Part shown: piece after piece, positions 47,541 to 57,700 of the stretch
How positions within the stretch are numbered: position 1 is the stretch's first letter
Layout of the letters: every line of letters starts with the position of its first letter
Source of the DNA: Candidatus Gastranaerophilales bacterium
GTDB taxonomy: Bacteria; Cyanobacteriota; Vampirovibrionia; Gastranaerophilales; Gastranaerophilaceae
Reading direction: 5' to 3'
Length of the DNA: 64,000 nucleotides
Assembly (NCBI GenBank): GCA_944325065.1
Contig: CALUYS010000002.1
Location: 1-64,000 of the forward strand
Position numbers and translations under genes: made by a program
The notes under the pieces: model-generated
Told to the model about the DNA's origin: nothing
What the model saw: the letters and a program-made list of their open reading frames with translations, nothing else
Databases searched by the model: none

Positions 47541-47664
47541 TATTTAATTTCTCCTTTTACTATTTCTCTTTATTACGATTTTTATTATAACATATTTTTT
47601 TAATTTGTTACAAAATAAAAAATCGATATTTATTTGGACTTTTTACTATTTTTTATATTTCACA

Positions 47665-48030
47665 TTAATGTTGATTACATTCAATTTCAGAAATTAAATA
47701 ATTAGCTACCCAAGCCATATGATGATTTTTTGAAGCAAAAACTTTAAGATTTTCAACAGCATCAAGTCCAATACGAATAAGGCTCATAGCAACAATTCCA
47801 CGGACTTGTCCTTTAACTTCATTTAAAGAATTAACAAGATATGGGACAGCACTTTTGCCTAATTTTACAATATCATTTTCAATTTTTGCACGAGTTTTGC
47901 TATCTTCTGTCATGAAAAGTTCTTCAACTAATTTTTCAACTGATGTTTTTTTTATAAAATTAATTTCTTCTACATTATAATTTTTATTACTTTTGATAGC
48001 CAAACCTGCTGCCATATTTTTAATCTCCAT
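47665..48030 (-). CDS. Small HEAT-repeat protein
   Basis: A 121-residue all-helical protein. The segment KLGKSAVPYLVNSLNEVKGQVRGIVAMSLIRIG is a HEAT repeat, with weaker flanking repeats. Such proteins serve as binding scaffolds. AAGGAAA precedes the ATG. It is divergent from the restriction-modification gene. A longer HEAT protein is at 61358. Confidence 0.7.
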   Translation of the reverse strand: MEIKNMAAGLAIKSNKNYNVEEINFIKKTSVEKLVEELFMTEDSKTRAKIENDIVKLGKSAVPYLVNSLNEVKGQVRGIVAMSLIRIGLDAVENLKVFASKNHHMAWVANYLISEIECNQH

Positions 48031-48162
48031 TACTATATTTCCTTAATTTTATTATAAACGGATATTTTACAAAATTAAGAAATATTTATAAAATCTTTAC
48101 ATCGAAAATAATTTTATAAAAAGCATATTTTATGATATTATTAAAAGAAAAAAGTTTAAAAT

Positions 48163-50955
48163 ATGATAAAAACTGGATTTAAACAGAAAGAATCAATAAA
48201 AGAATTTGTTGAATATTGGAAAGATAGAGGATATGAAAAAGGCGAAAGTCAGCCATTTTGGATTTCTTTATTGAAGGATGTTTTTGATGTTGACCATCCT
48301 GAGAAATATATTTCTTTCGAAGACAAAGTTTTTTTAGACAACACAAGTTTTATTGATGGATATATTGAAAAAACAAAAGTTTTAATTGAGCAAAAAAGTT
48401 TGGGTAAGGATTTGAATAAACCGATAAAACAATCTGATGGGAGTTATTTAAGCCCTTTTCAACAAGCTAAGAGATATATAACAGAATTGCCCTTATCAAA
48501 ACATCCTCGTTGGGTAGTAACTTGTAATTTTTCTGAGTTTTATGTTTATGATATGGAACGCCCAAATTGTGAACCTGAAATTATTAAGCTTGAGGATTTA
48601 CCAAAAGAGTATTACCGACTTCAATTTTTGGTTGATAAAACTAACGAACATATTGAGAAAGAAATACAAGTCTCAATAGATGCTGGCAAAATGGTTGGAC
48701 TTTTATATGATGCATTTTTGAAACAATATATTAATCCGGATAATGATGAAACACTAAAAAGCTTAAATATTTTATGTGTGCGTTTGGTATTTTGTTTATA
48801 TGCTGAGGATGCTGGAATTTTTGGGAAACATAATTGTTTTTGTGATTATTTAAGAGAATTTGATGCAAGGAAAATGCGTAATGCTTTAATTGATTTATTT
48901 AAAGTTCTTGATACGAAACTTGAACATAGGGATCCATATTTAGATGCATCTCTTGAATCATTTCCTTATGTAAATGGTGGTTTATTTGCTGATAAAGATA
49001 TTGAAATACCTAATTTTACAGATGAAATAAAAAATTTACTTATAAACAAGACCGGTTTTGAATTTGATTGGTCACAAATAAGCCCTACCATTTTTGGTGC
49101 TGTTTTTGAAAGTACATTAAATCCTGAGATTAGACGAAAAGGCGGGATGCATTATACTTCTATTGAAAATATTCATAAGGTTATTGATCCTTTGTTTATG
49201 AATGATTTAAAAAATGAATTTGCTGCCATTTGTAATATAAAACAGGAAAAAACAAAAATATCAAAGTTAAAAGAGTTTCAAAACAAAATAGCATCCTTGA
49301 CATTTTTGGATCCTGCCTGTGGAAGTGGAAATTTTTTAACAGAAACATATATTTCATTGCGTAAACTTGAAAATGAGATTTTATATGAATTACAAAAAGG
49401 GCAAATAAAATTTGGTTTAGTTGAGAATCCAATAAAGGTTTCTATTTCTCAATTTTTTGGGATTGAAGTAAATGATTTTGCTGTTACAGTTGCGAAAACA
49501 GCTTTATGGATTGCAGAATCACAAATGTTAAAAGAAACTGAGAATATTGTACAAATGGATTTAGATTTTTTGCCCTTAAAAACCTATGCAAATATTGTTG
49601 AAGGGAATGCTCTTCGTATTGATTGGAATAATGTTATTCCAAAAGATAAACTTAATTATATTATGGGCAATCCGCCTTTTGTTGGTTCAAAATATTCAAA
49701 TGAATTACAAAAAAAAGATATGGATTTTGTTTTTAACCATTCGAAAGAAATAAAATATAGAACTTTAGATTATGTTTGTAGCTGGTATAAAAAAGCAGTG
49801 GATTATATTTTAAATACTAATATTGAAGTTGCTTTTGTTTCGACTAATTCTATTTGTCAAGGGGAACAAGTTGCTATATTGTGGAAGCCATTATTTGACA
49901 AAGGTATAACAATTAATTTTGCTTACCGTACCTTTCGCTGGGATAGTGAAGCAAGTTTGAAAGCACATGTTTATTGCGTAATTATTGGATTTAGTGCTGT
50001 AAAATGTGATAAACAAAAAATAATATATGATAATGGTACACAAAAACAAGCTAAAAATATTAATGCTTATTTAATTGATGCTCCTAATGTTTTTATTGAA
50101 AGTAATAATAAACAGATAAGTGGCAAAAAGAAAATGATTGCACCAAATAAACCATGTGATTATAACAACTTAAAAATAGAATCAAGTGAATATTCTGATT
50201 TTATAAAAAAATGCCCGCAAGCAATTAAATGGATAAAAAAAATGGTCGGAGCACAGGAATTTATCAACAACAAAGATAGATATTGTTTGTGGTTAGTTGG
50301 TTGCTCTCCAAAAGAATTAAAATCTATGTCATTAGTCTTAGATAGGGTTGAAAAATGTAGGCAGGCAAGATTAGACGCGAATACAGCAGAGTCTATAAAA
50401 TTAGCAAATACGCCTAATTTATTTAGAGAACAGATTAATCCCGAGCAATATCTTTTGATACCTTGTGTATCATCTGAAAGAAGAAAATATATTCCGATTG
50501 GTTTTTTAGATAAAAATACAATTCCTGTTATGGGTGTTTTAATTGTGCCTGATGCAAAATTGTATCATTTTGGAGTTTTGACCTCAAATGTCCACATGGC
50601 TTGGATGAGAGCAGTGTGTGGAAGATTGAAAAGTGACTACCGTTATTCAAAAGACATTGTTTATAACAATTTCCCCTGGTGTGAACCAAATGATGAACAA
50701 AAAGCAAAAATTGAAAAAACAGCACAAGCCATCCTTGATGCCCGTGCTTTGTTTCCTCAATGTTCATTAGCTGATTTATATGATGATTTAACTATGCCTC
50801 CTGAACTTAGAAAAGCTCATCAGGCAAATGACAAAGCTGTTATGCAAGCATATAATTTAGATATTAAAACAACAACAGAATCATCTTGCGTTGCCCATCT
50901 TATGGGATTATATCAACAAAAAATAAACGAAATAAATAAAACAAAAATAAAATAA
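48163..50955 (+). CDS. MmeI-type (type IIL) restriction-modification enzyme
   Basis: Single-chain enzyme carrying both DNA cleavage and adenine methylation with one target-recognition domain, 930 residues like MmeI (about 920). Order: N-terminal PD-(D/E)XK nuclease with D65 and IEQKS (E76, K78); helical spacer; methyltransferase with SAM motif DPACGSGNFL (383-392) and catalytic NPPF (about 503-506); target-recognition domain with PNLFR and YLLIPCVSSERRKYIP; C-terminal helices with YRYSKDIVYNNFPWC. All key residues are intact, so it should be active. No separate methyltransferase or specificity gene is adjacent. It has no clear ribosome binding site. Probably acquired horizontally. Confidence 0.9.
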   Translation: MIKTGFKQKESIKEFVEYWKDRGYEKGESQPFWISLLKDVFDVDHPEKYISFEDKVFLDNTSFIDGYIEKTKVLIEQKSLGKDLNKPIKQSDGSYLSPFQQAKRYITELPLSKHPRWVVTCNFSEFYVYDMERPNCEPEIIKLEDLPKEYYRLQFLVDKTNEHIEKEIQVSIDAGKMVGLLYDAFLKQYINPDNDETLKSLNILCVRLVFCLYAEDAGIFGKHNCFCDYLREFDARKMRNALIDLFKVLDTKLEHRDPYLDASLESFPYVNGGLFADKDIEIPNFTDEIKNLLINKTGFEFDWSQISPTIFGAVFESTLNPEIRRKGGMHYTSIENIHKVIDPLFMNDLKNEFAAICNIKQEKTKISKLKEFQNKIASLTFLDPACGSGNFLTETYISLRKLENEILYELQKGQIKFGLVENPIKVSISQFFGIEVNDFAVTVAKTALWIAESQMLKETENIVQMDLDFLPLKTYANIVEGNALRIDWNNVIPKDKLNYIMGNPPFVGSKYSNELQKKDMDFVFNHSKEIKYRTLDYVCSWYKKAVDYILNTNIEVAFVSTNSICQGEQVAILWKPLFDKGITINFAYRTFRWDSEASLKAHVYCVIIGFSAVKCDKQKIIYDNGTQKQAKNINAYLIDAPNVFIESNNKQISGKKKMIAPNKPCDYNNLKIESSEYSDFIKKCPQAIKWIKKMVGAQEFINNKDRYCLWLVGCSPKELKSMSLVLDRVEKCRQARLDANTAESIKLANTPNLFREQINPEQYLLIPCVSSERRKYIPIGFLDKNTIPVMGVLIVPDAKLYHFGVLTSNVHMAWMRAVCGRLKSDYRYSKDIVYNNFPWCEPNDEQKAKIEKTAQAILDARALFPQCSLADLYDDLTMPPELRKAHQANDKAVMQAYNLDIKTTTESSCVAHLMGLYQQKINEINKTKIK

Positions 50956-50961
50956 ATATTT

Positions 50962-52785
50962 TTATCTACTTGTTGTCTTAAAATATTCAAAAACCGCTTT
51001 AGCTGTTCGTTTATTAACAATAAGTGAAAGCTCTTCTTGCGTTTTGGTTTTTATTACTTCAACACTTTGATAAGCTTTTAAAAGAAGCTCTTTTGATTTA
51101 TTTGAACATCCTTTAATCTCATCAAGTTGGCTTTTTATAGAGGACTTTCCTCTTAAATCTCGATGAAAAGTTATAGCAAAACGGTGTGCTTCATCACGGA
51201 TTTGTTGAAAAAAATATAAAGCTTTTGAATTACGTGGCAAAATAATAGCGTCTTTTATATGTGGCAAAAAAAATTCTTCTTCTCGTTTTGCAAGCGATAC
51301 AATATCTTGATTTTTTATCCCGAGTTCATCAAAAATATTCACAACAGAAGAAAGCTGACCTTTCCCTCCATCAATAATTATTAAGTCTGGAAATTTTTCA
51401 TTGTTTTTCAAAAGTTTAGAATATCGTCTTTGCACAACTTCACTCATTGAGGCAAAATCATCAGGCTTATCAATTACAGTTTTTATCTTAAACTTACGAT
51501 ATGCGGATTTTTTCTTTATTCCATTTTCAAAAACAACCATTGAAGCAACTGTATTTGTTCCTTGAATATGAGAAATATCAAAACATTCTACTAGCGATGG
51601 AAATTTATTTAAACAAAGCTTTTCCATAAGATAAGAACCTATTTCATTATAATCAGTTTGAATTTCATTTAGTTTCTTTTGTTTTAATTTTTCCATATAA
51701 CTTTTTGCGTTCTTTATGGCTAATGTTTTTAAGTCTTCATATTTTTTTGTTGTGCCTTTAATAATTTTTACATTTTTTTTTGCTTTTGAGCTTAACCAAT
51801 CGTTATAAAGTTTTATAGTGTCGTCGTCAAGTTGATAATTTATTATAATTTCATCGGGAAAGTCTATATTTGACAAAATTTCATAATATTCCTTTAAAAA
51901 AAATTCAATTACTTCAGTATAATTATCAAGTGATGAAAAATCAAAAGAAAATTCACGTTTATCAATTAATCTTCCTTCTCTAATTTGAAGTAAAGTGAAA
52001 ACAAATAAATTTCCATCATTTAAAAAAGCAATAATATCTTGGTTTTTGTTAGTATTTTCAAAAATGACCCTTTGTGTTTCAAGTGTTTTTTCAATGTCTA
52101 AATAGCTGTCACGATATTTTGCTGCTTTTTCATATTCAAAATTGTCGGAATATTTTTGCATTTCTTTTTTCAATTCTGCAATAAGCTCACTTTTTTTGCC
52201 TGATAAAAACAACTCAACTTTGTTTAATATTTTTTTATAGTCTTCAATAGACACCATTTTTTGACATGGTGCACAACAACGACCAATATCATAATACATG
52301 CAAGGTCTTGATTTAAATTTTGGTGTCTTGCATTGTTTTAATGGAAATATTTTTTTTAATAAATCCAATGTAGCATACATCGCACGGGAATCCGTATAAG
52401 GTCCAAAATATTTACCTTTAATAGTATTTCTATTCCCTTTTCTTGCAACAATCACTCGAGGGTAATCCTCATCTGTTATTACAAAATATGGATATTTTTT
52501 ATCATCTTTTAAAAGTACATTATATTTTGGTTTGTATTTTTTTATCAAATGAGATTCTAATATTAAAGCTTCAACTTCAGTATTTGTAATTATAAATTCA
52601 ATTTTTACAATTTGTGGAACCAATACACGAAGTTTTGGAGTGTCCAAAGTTTTGTGAAAATAACTTAAAACTCTTTTTTTTAAATTCTTTGCTTTACCTA
52701 CATAAATTATCTCATTATTTTTATCGTAATATTGATATGAGCCTGGTAAATCTGGCAGAGTTTTTAATTGTTCTTGAATATCCAT
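50962..52785 (-). CDS. uvrC: Excinuclease ABC subunit C
   Basis: Makes both incisions in nucleotide-excision repair with UvrAB. The N-terminal GIY-YIG domain starts LPDLPGSYQYYDKNNEIIYVGKA, followed by a Cys cluster (CMYYDIGRCCAPC), the UVR domain (FEYEKAAKYRD), the RNase H-like endonuclease domain (IDGGKGQLSS) and a helix-hairpin-helix tail. At 607 residues it is full length. A TATAAT on the minus strand (52801-52796) lies 10 nt before the ATG, so the leader is very short and lacks a ribosome binding site. Confidence 0.97.
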   Translation of the reverse strand: MDIQEQLKTLPDLPGSYQYYDKNNEIIYVGKAKNLKKRVLSYFHKTLDTPKLRVLVPQIVKIEFIITNTEVEALILESHLIKKYKPKYNVLLKDDKKYPYFVITDEDYPRVIVARKGNRNTIKGKYFGPYTDSRAMYATLDLLKKIFPLKQCKTPKFKSRPCMYYDIGRCCAPCQKMVSIEDYKKILNKVELFLSGKKSELIAELKKEMQKYSDNFEYEKAAKYRDSYLDIEKTLETQRVIFENTNKNQDIIAFLNDGNLFVFTLLQIREGRLIDKREFSFDFSSLDNYTEVIEFFLKEYYEILSNIDFPDEIIINYQLDDDTIKLYNDWLSSKAKKNVKIIKGTTKKYEDLKTLAIKNAKSYMEKLKQKKLNEIQTDYNEIGSYLMEKLCLNKFPSLVECFDISHIQGTNTVASMVVFENGIKKKSAYRKFKIKTVIDKPDDFASMSEVVQRRYSKLLKNNEKFPDLIIIDGGKGQLSSVVNIFDELGIKNQDIVSLAKREEEFFLPHIKDAIILPRNSKALYFFQQIRDEAHRFAITFHRDLRGKSSIKSQLDEIKGCSNKSKELLLKAYQSVEVIKTKTQEELSLIVNKRTAKAVFEYFKTTSR

Positions 52786-52811
52786 AATAATAATTATTAT
52801 ACAATGTTTTT

Positions 52812-53621
52812 TTAATTTTTTTGAATTAAGTTTTTCAAATCAAAAAACATTTTTAAAGTTATAAACGTAAAACCATATTTAAGAAGATATACTGAAAAGG
52901 ATAATCCATTATTTTTAAGTATCTTTCTATATAAATCTCTATTGACAAGCTTCTTAGCTTCAAAAGACCCTTTTATGCTTGCAAGACCTTCTTCAATTAT
53001 ACTGGGAATTACTGGAATTGATGTAATTAATGCATCTTTTTTTGAGGAAGATTGTTTTTGTGTTTTAGAGGTATTAAATATTTTTTCTACAAAAATTAAA
53101 TACATAAAAATAGAAGAGTAATTTGAAAATTTACAAAGATTTTGCCATAATTTTGAATAATTATAATTTAAAGCATGCCCTATTTCATGAAAAATGGAAA
53201 GTTGTAGTTTTTTTTCTGGCATCAATATTTTGTTGTATTTTGAAAAGAAAGCAGCATTTTTACCTTCTCTAATTAATTTAACTACATTATTATTCTGTAA
53301 TTCAGGCTCTAAATTTTTAAAATTTTGTTGATTTACATATATAAGTTTTAAATTATTTGATTTTAATTTTTGATTATTTTTAATATTTTCTTTTGCAGCA
53401 TTTTGAACATTTGATATTTCTTTTTCGCTAATTATATTAGTTTTAAAAATCATATCTATAATTGAATTTTTTATTATATTTTTAGTATAATAAATACAAC
53501 TCCAATCAGCAAATCTTTCAATTAAATTAAATTTATATCTACATAATTGGTAATAATTTCCAGATGATATGTTTTTATTTTGTTTTGTATTTACTTTAAG
53601 AGTATTAATTTTATTTATCAT
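52812..53621 (-). CDS. Unknown protein with HEXXH zinc-protease motif
   Basis: A 269-residue Lys/Asn-rich protein. HEIGH at residues 145-149 is a HEXXH zinc motif, and EEGLAS (E210/E211) about 60 residues later fits the third-ligand position of gluzincins. Hydrophobic segments around 168-182 and 248-262 may be membrane helices. GGGGA lies 10 bases before the ATG. It shares the HEXXH plus EEG pattern with the 568-aa protein at 38503 but little else. Protease activity is inferred. Confidence 0.62.
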   Translation of the reverse strand: MINKINTLKVNTKQNKNISSGNYYQLCRYKFNLIERFADWSCIYYTKNIIKNSIIDMIFKTNIISEKEISNVQNAAKENIKNNQKLKSNNLKLIYVNQQNFKNLEPELQNNNVVKLIREGKNAAFFSKYNKILMPEKKLQLSIFHEIGHALNYNYSKLWQNLCKFSNYSSIFMYLIFVEKIFNTSKTQKQSSSKKDALITSIPVIPSIIEEGLASIKGSFEAKKLVNRDLYRKILKNNGLSFSVYLLKYGFTFITLKMFFDLKNLIQKN

Positions 53622-53793
53622 AACTAATAATCCCCAATCTTATAAAAAAAACGACAAAAAACGTTTTCGTAATTTAATATATTAAATAATTTTTAATAAT
53701 CTAGGTTATTTTCTTTGTATTATTTATTAAACTTCGAAAAATTTAAAAAAGCAAATAGGAATTGTCAAAATATTAAATTAATAGAAAAAAATG

Positions 53794-54555
53794 TTATTGT
53801 GGATATCGTGAAGTTGCAGAAATCAGCATTTTGGCAAGTTTATCTGCACCATGGAACTTTCTATTTTTCAAAATATGAGATGCTTTCTTAACATTATATT
53901 CAATCATTTTATGTTGGATTGTAAAATTATTTAAATTTTTATTTTCATTAATTTCTAAAATAATATAACAACTTTTGGGATTTAAACTAAAAGGACGTCC
54001 AATAGAACCTGCATTAGCAATTGTTTTTCCTGTATTTGTTTGAAAACCGCATGGCAAGTGTGTATGACCGCAAAAAATAATATCAGCATCACAATTCTTA
54101 ATAATTTCTTCAACTTCTTCAATTGTTAAATCGGGATGAATATTTTCGTCAATTCGTCTTGGTGACCCATGACATAGAAGTATTTTTTTCTCATCAAATT
54201 TCAAAGCCAAAGTTGTTGGAAGTGAATTTAAAAATTCAATTTGATATTTTTTCAACAATTTTAAATCATCAAGATATGCATTTGCCATAATATCGTTTTT
54301 AATTTTAAGATCTTGATAAATTTTTTCATTTTCAAGTGATGCTAACATTTTGTCGGTATTTCCAGCAATTAAATAAAAATTTTCATTTTTATTTAATTCA
54401 ATAATTTTATCAATAGTTTGGCAAGGTTCAGGTCCAGCCATAGCAATATCACCTAAACAAAAAATTTTTTGACAGTTTTCTTTATTTATATCATATAAGA
54501 CAGCTTCAAGAGCTTGCATATTTCCATGTATATCTGAAATGACAGCTATTTTCAT
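53794..54555 (-). CDS. Metallophosphoesterase, YfcE/MJ0936-like
   Basis: Calcineurin-like phosphodiesterase of 253 residues. The dimetal site is visible as VISDIHGN (D8, H10), CLGDIAMAGP, AGNTD, LLCHGSP and FCGHTHLP, in the expected order. Likely substrates are small phosphodiesters; none can be assigned. ATGGAG lies before the ATG. It is divergent from the giant GH13 gene. Confidence 0.88.
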   Translation of the reverse strand: MKIAVISDIHGNMQALEAVLYDINKENCQKIFCLGDIAMAGPEPCQTIDKIIELNKNENFYLIAGNTDKMLASLENEKIYQDLKIKNDIMANAYLDDLKLLKKYQIEFLNSLPTTLALKFDEKKILLCHGSPRRIDENIHPDLTIEEVEEIIKNCDADIIFCGHTHLPCGFQTNTGKTIANAGSIGRPFSLNPKSCYIILEINENKNLNNFTIQHKMIEYNVKKASHILKNRKFHGADKLAKMLISATSRYPQ

Positions 54556-54700
54556 AATTTCAACTCCATTAAAATTATTTTTTTATTTTTATTATATAAT
54601 AAATGTAAAGTTTTGTAAAAAAAATACTTAAGACTAGCAAATTTTGTTTTTAGAGTTTTTATATAATTGAACGTTTGTCTGCTACACAGGAGTTATTCGA

Positions 54701-57700
54701 ATGAAAATTGATAGAAAACAGAGTTTTTGTGAAAATAAATTTAATAATAGCAAAATCATTCAAGATAATCATGGTTTAAAATATAGAAAAAGTTTAAATG
54801 TTGACACAGTTTCATTTTCAGGAATGCGAACTGTTGTTGGGAGTGATGGTCATTTAGTCGACAAATTTTATTTACCTAAGAATATAAAAGCATCGAATAT
54901 TAAGCTATGTATGCAAAAAGTAGCTCAAACATTAGGTGTTGGGAAATATAAAAATATGAGTTTTTATAATGTAGATGAGACTTCTACAAAGACTTATGAT
55001 TTGCAACAAGAAGATGAAAAAAATGCAAGCATAGAGATACCAACTTCAAAATCTGATAGAGCGTATTTTTTTCAAATAGATGGACAAAGAGTTTTGGATG
55101 CAGGAAGAATAAATAATTTATTCCAAGGTGATTTAAAAACGATTGCTGATAAATCTAAAATGGTTAATATATTAAGTGATTTTGGGGATGTTACAGTTAA
55201 TAAGGCAGGGAACATGACTTTAATCTTTCCTGATTCAGTTACAGATAAACGTGATAAAAAAAGGAATTGTGTAAATCAACTTGGAGGAAAGTTAGCTAAT
55301 ATTACAAAAATGATTGATGATTTCCAAAAAGCTGGGTATCATCGTTTGGTTCTCACTCCAACAACATCTGATCCTATGTCATCACATAAATATTGGGCAG
55401 TTAATTTGTACCAGACTGATAAAGGCTTGGGAACAGAAAAAGATTATGATGAAATGATTGCTATAGCTAATAGACACGGAATAAATACAATTTCAGATGC
55501 TGCTTTTGGTAAAACAGGTATTGTGAGCTATCAATTTCAAGACGTACTTTTAAGAGGTAAAGATTCACCATATTGGGATTATTATAGTATCAATAATTTA
55601 AATAATGGTTTAATTGATATTGGTGTATTAACTGAGGATACGACAAATATAGGCTTTAAGTTTATAAATAGTCCAAACCGTTCTGACTATGATCCTAAAA
55701 AAGATACTTATGTCCAGATTTTTGATAAGCGTTTAGTGACAGATGAAGAAGCTATTTCAAACAAACTTATTATGGGGTATCATAATGATGATATAAAAAG
55801 AGAAAACCAAAATGATTTAATTGGTTCAAATCGTGCAGTTGTTCCATATTATTTCCCTGTTAATCCAAATGAATTGACAAATGGAAAAGAGAAAAATTTT
55901 GATATAGATAATTTAGAATTTGAAAATTATCGTATAACAAAAGCAAAATATGTTGGTTTTGATCAGTGGGATGGTATGCAAGATTTAGTAAAAGAAAAAT
56001 TTTATATGGATAATTTTGATAATCTTGATTTCAACTTAACGCAAGGTGATTATGAAAAACGCCAAAAAGGTTGTTGGAAAGTTCAAGATGCTGAAATTCT
56101 TGCAGGTGGTTATTCAACCAAAAGAGTGGCAAATGTAATTAGTGAAGATACAGCTTGTATTTTGCATAAAATGGGAGTGATGGGGAAAAGTGCTTCTGAA
56201 ATTTTAAAAATGATAAAAGCTGATGATTCACAAATAAAAAATCTTGTTAAAACAGCGCCAAATGAAATAGATGAAAAAAGTATTGAAAATTCACTTGCTG
56301 ATAAATATGTCATAAAAGATGTTGATTTTTTTTCAGATGCAGATGATTATATAACAAAAGAGTTAATGTCTAATCCATTTGAAACATTGGATGTTTCACA
56401 ATCATTGCTTGCTATTTTAAGTAGTTCTGCAATAAGCAAAAGAGCATCTGTTGAAAGTGAAGTTGGTAGATCACGTTTTGAAGTTATGAAAGGCTATAAT
56501 GATGGTGATCATGATGTCGAAGCTTATCAAAATGTCGATGAAAAAGATTTAAAATCATATAAAGCTACGGATGAAATGTTTACACAAATCCTTTTACCAA
56601 TTGCAAAAGATATTTTAAAATCTATTGAAACGGATGATAAAAAAATATTTGATGGTAATTCACTTACTGATGTGGGTCGTTATGCTGTAAAATTTATGGC
56701 ACCTGATATATTTAAATTCACAATGTATAAGGCTTTAAATCCAGAAATTAAACCAACTATTGATCAGAAATCTGGTCGTATGTATTTCAATTTAACAGAT
56801 GAACAACGAGAAAAACTAAGTTTACGTAGTTTAAATAGTTTTAATAGGACAAATCCTGAGTATGATGCGTTAAATGTCATAAATTCAATAAAAAATGGTC
56901 TTGAAAATATTACAGATTCTGATAAAAAAGAACTTGGTGATATATTGAAAAAGCGTTTTGCTAATTACGATAAGACATCCTTAAAATTGGCATCAATGTT
57001 AATCGATAAGGCAGAAACAGGTCTTGATTGGAGACTTGATGCAGCTAAAGATGTTTCAAATATTAATCTTCTTCGTACACATCAGGAAACATATGATAAT
57101 GTCATGGATAATGTAACAAGATTTTGGAGTAAATTTGAAAAAGTAGTTCATTCACAAAATACACATTCATATATTGTAGGTGAATTTACTGATATGGGTG
57201 AGTTTAATCCTGGAGAAGATACAAAAGAAGGATATAATGGAGATGAAAATTCAAAATATCCTACAGGTGATATAGCTGAAATGGAAATTCGGAAAAATTC
57301 GAATATGACATCTTGTGCTAATTTTAATTATACTTGGAGTTTGCAAGAATTTTTCGGACCGGATTCAACAAATGGCAATTTGCATGGTGATTATGGTGCA
57401 GATTGGTTGTTTGGAAGATTTGTTACTCAAGGATGGGTAGCTAATCCGGGGTTTGCAAATTCAGATGATATCCGTAATGTAAACCAATCATATACATTTA
57501 CTGAAAATCACGATAAACCAAGAATATTATCTACTTTATCCATGGATGTTGGTTTATTATTCTCACAATTTGATAAAGAAGAACATAAAAAAATGGCAGC
57601 AAAAGTTGTAAACGGTGATTTTAAAAATGAAAATTATAGTGCTATTGATTTTACAAAATTAAATGCAAAATCAATAGCAATGGGATATCGATTAAATCAA

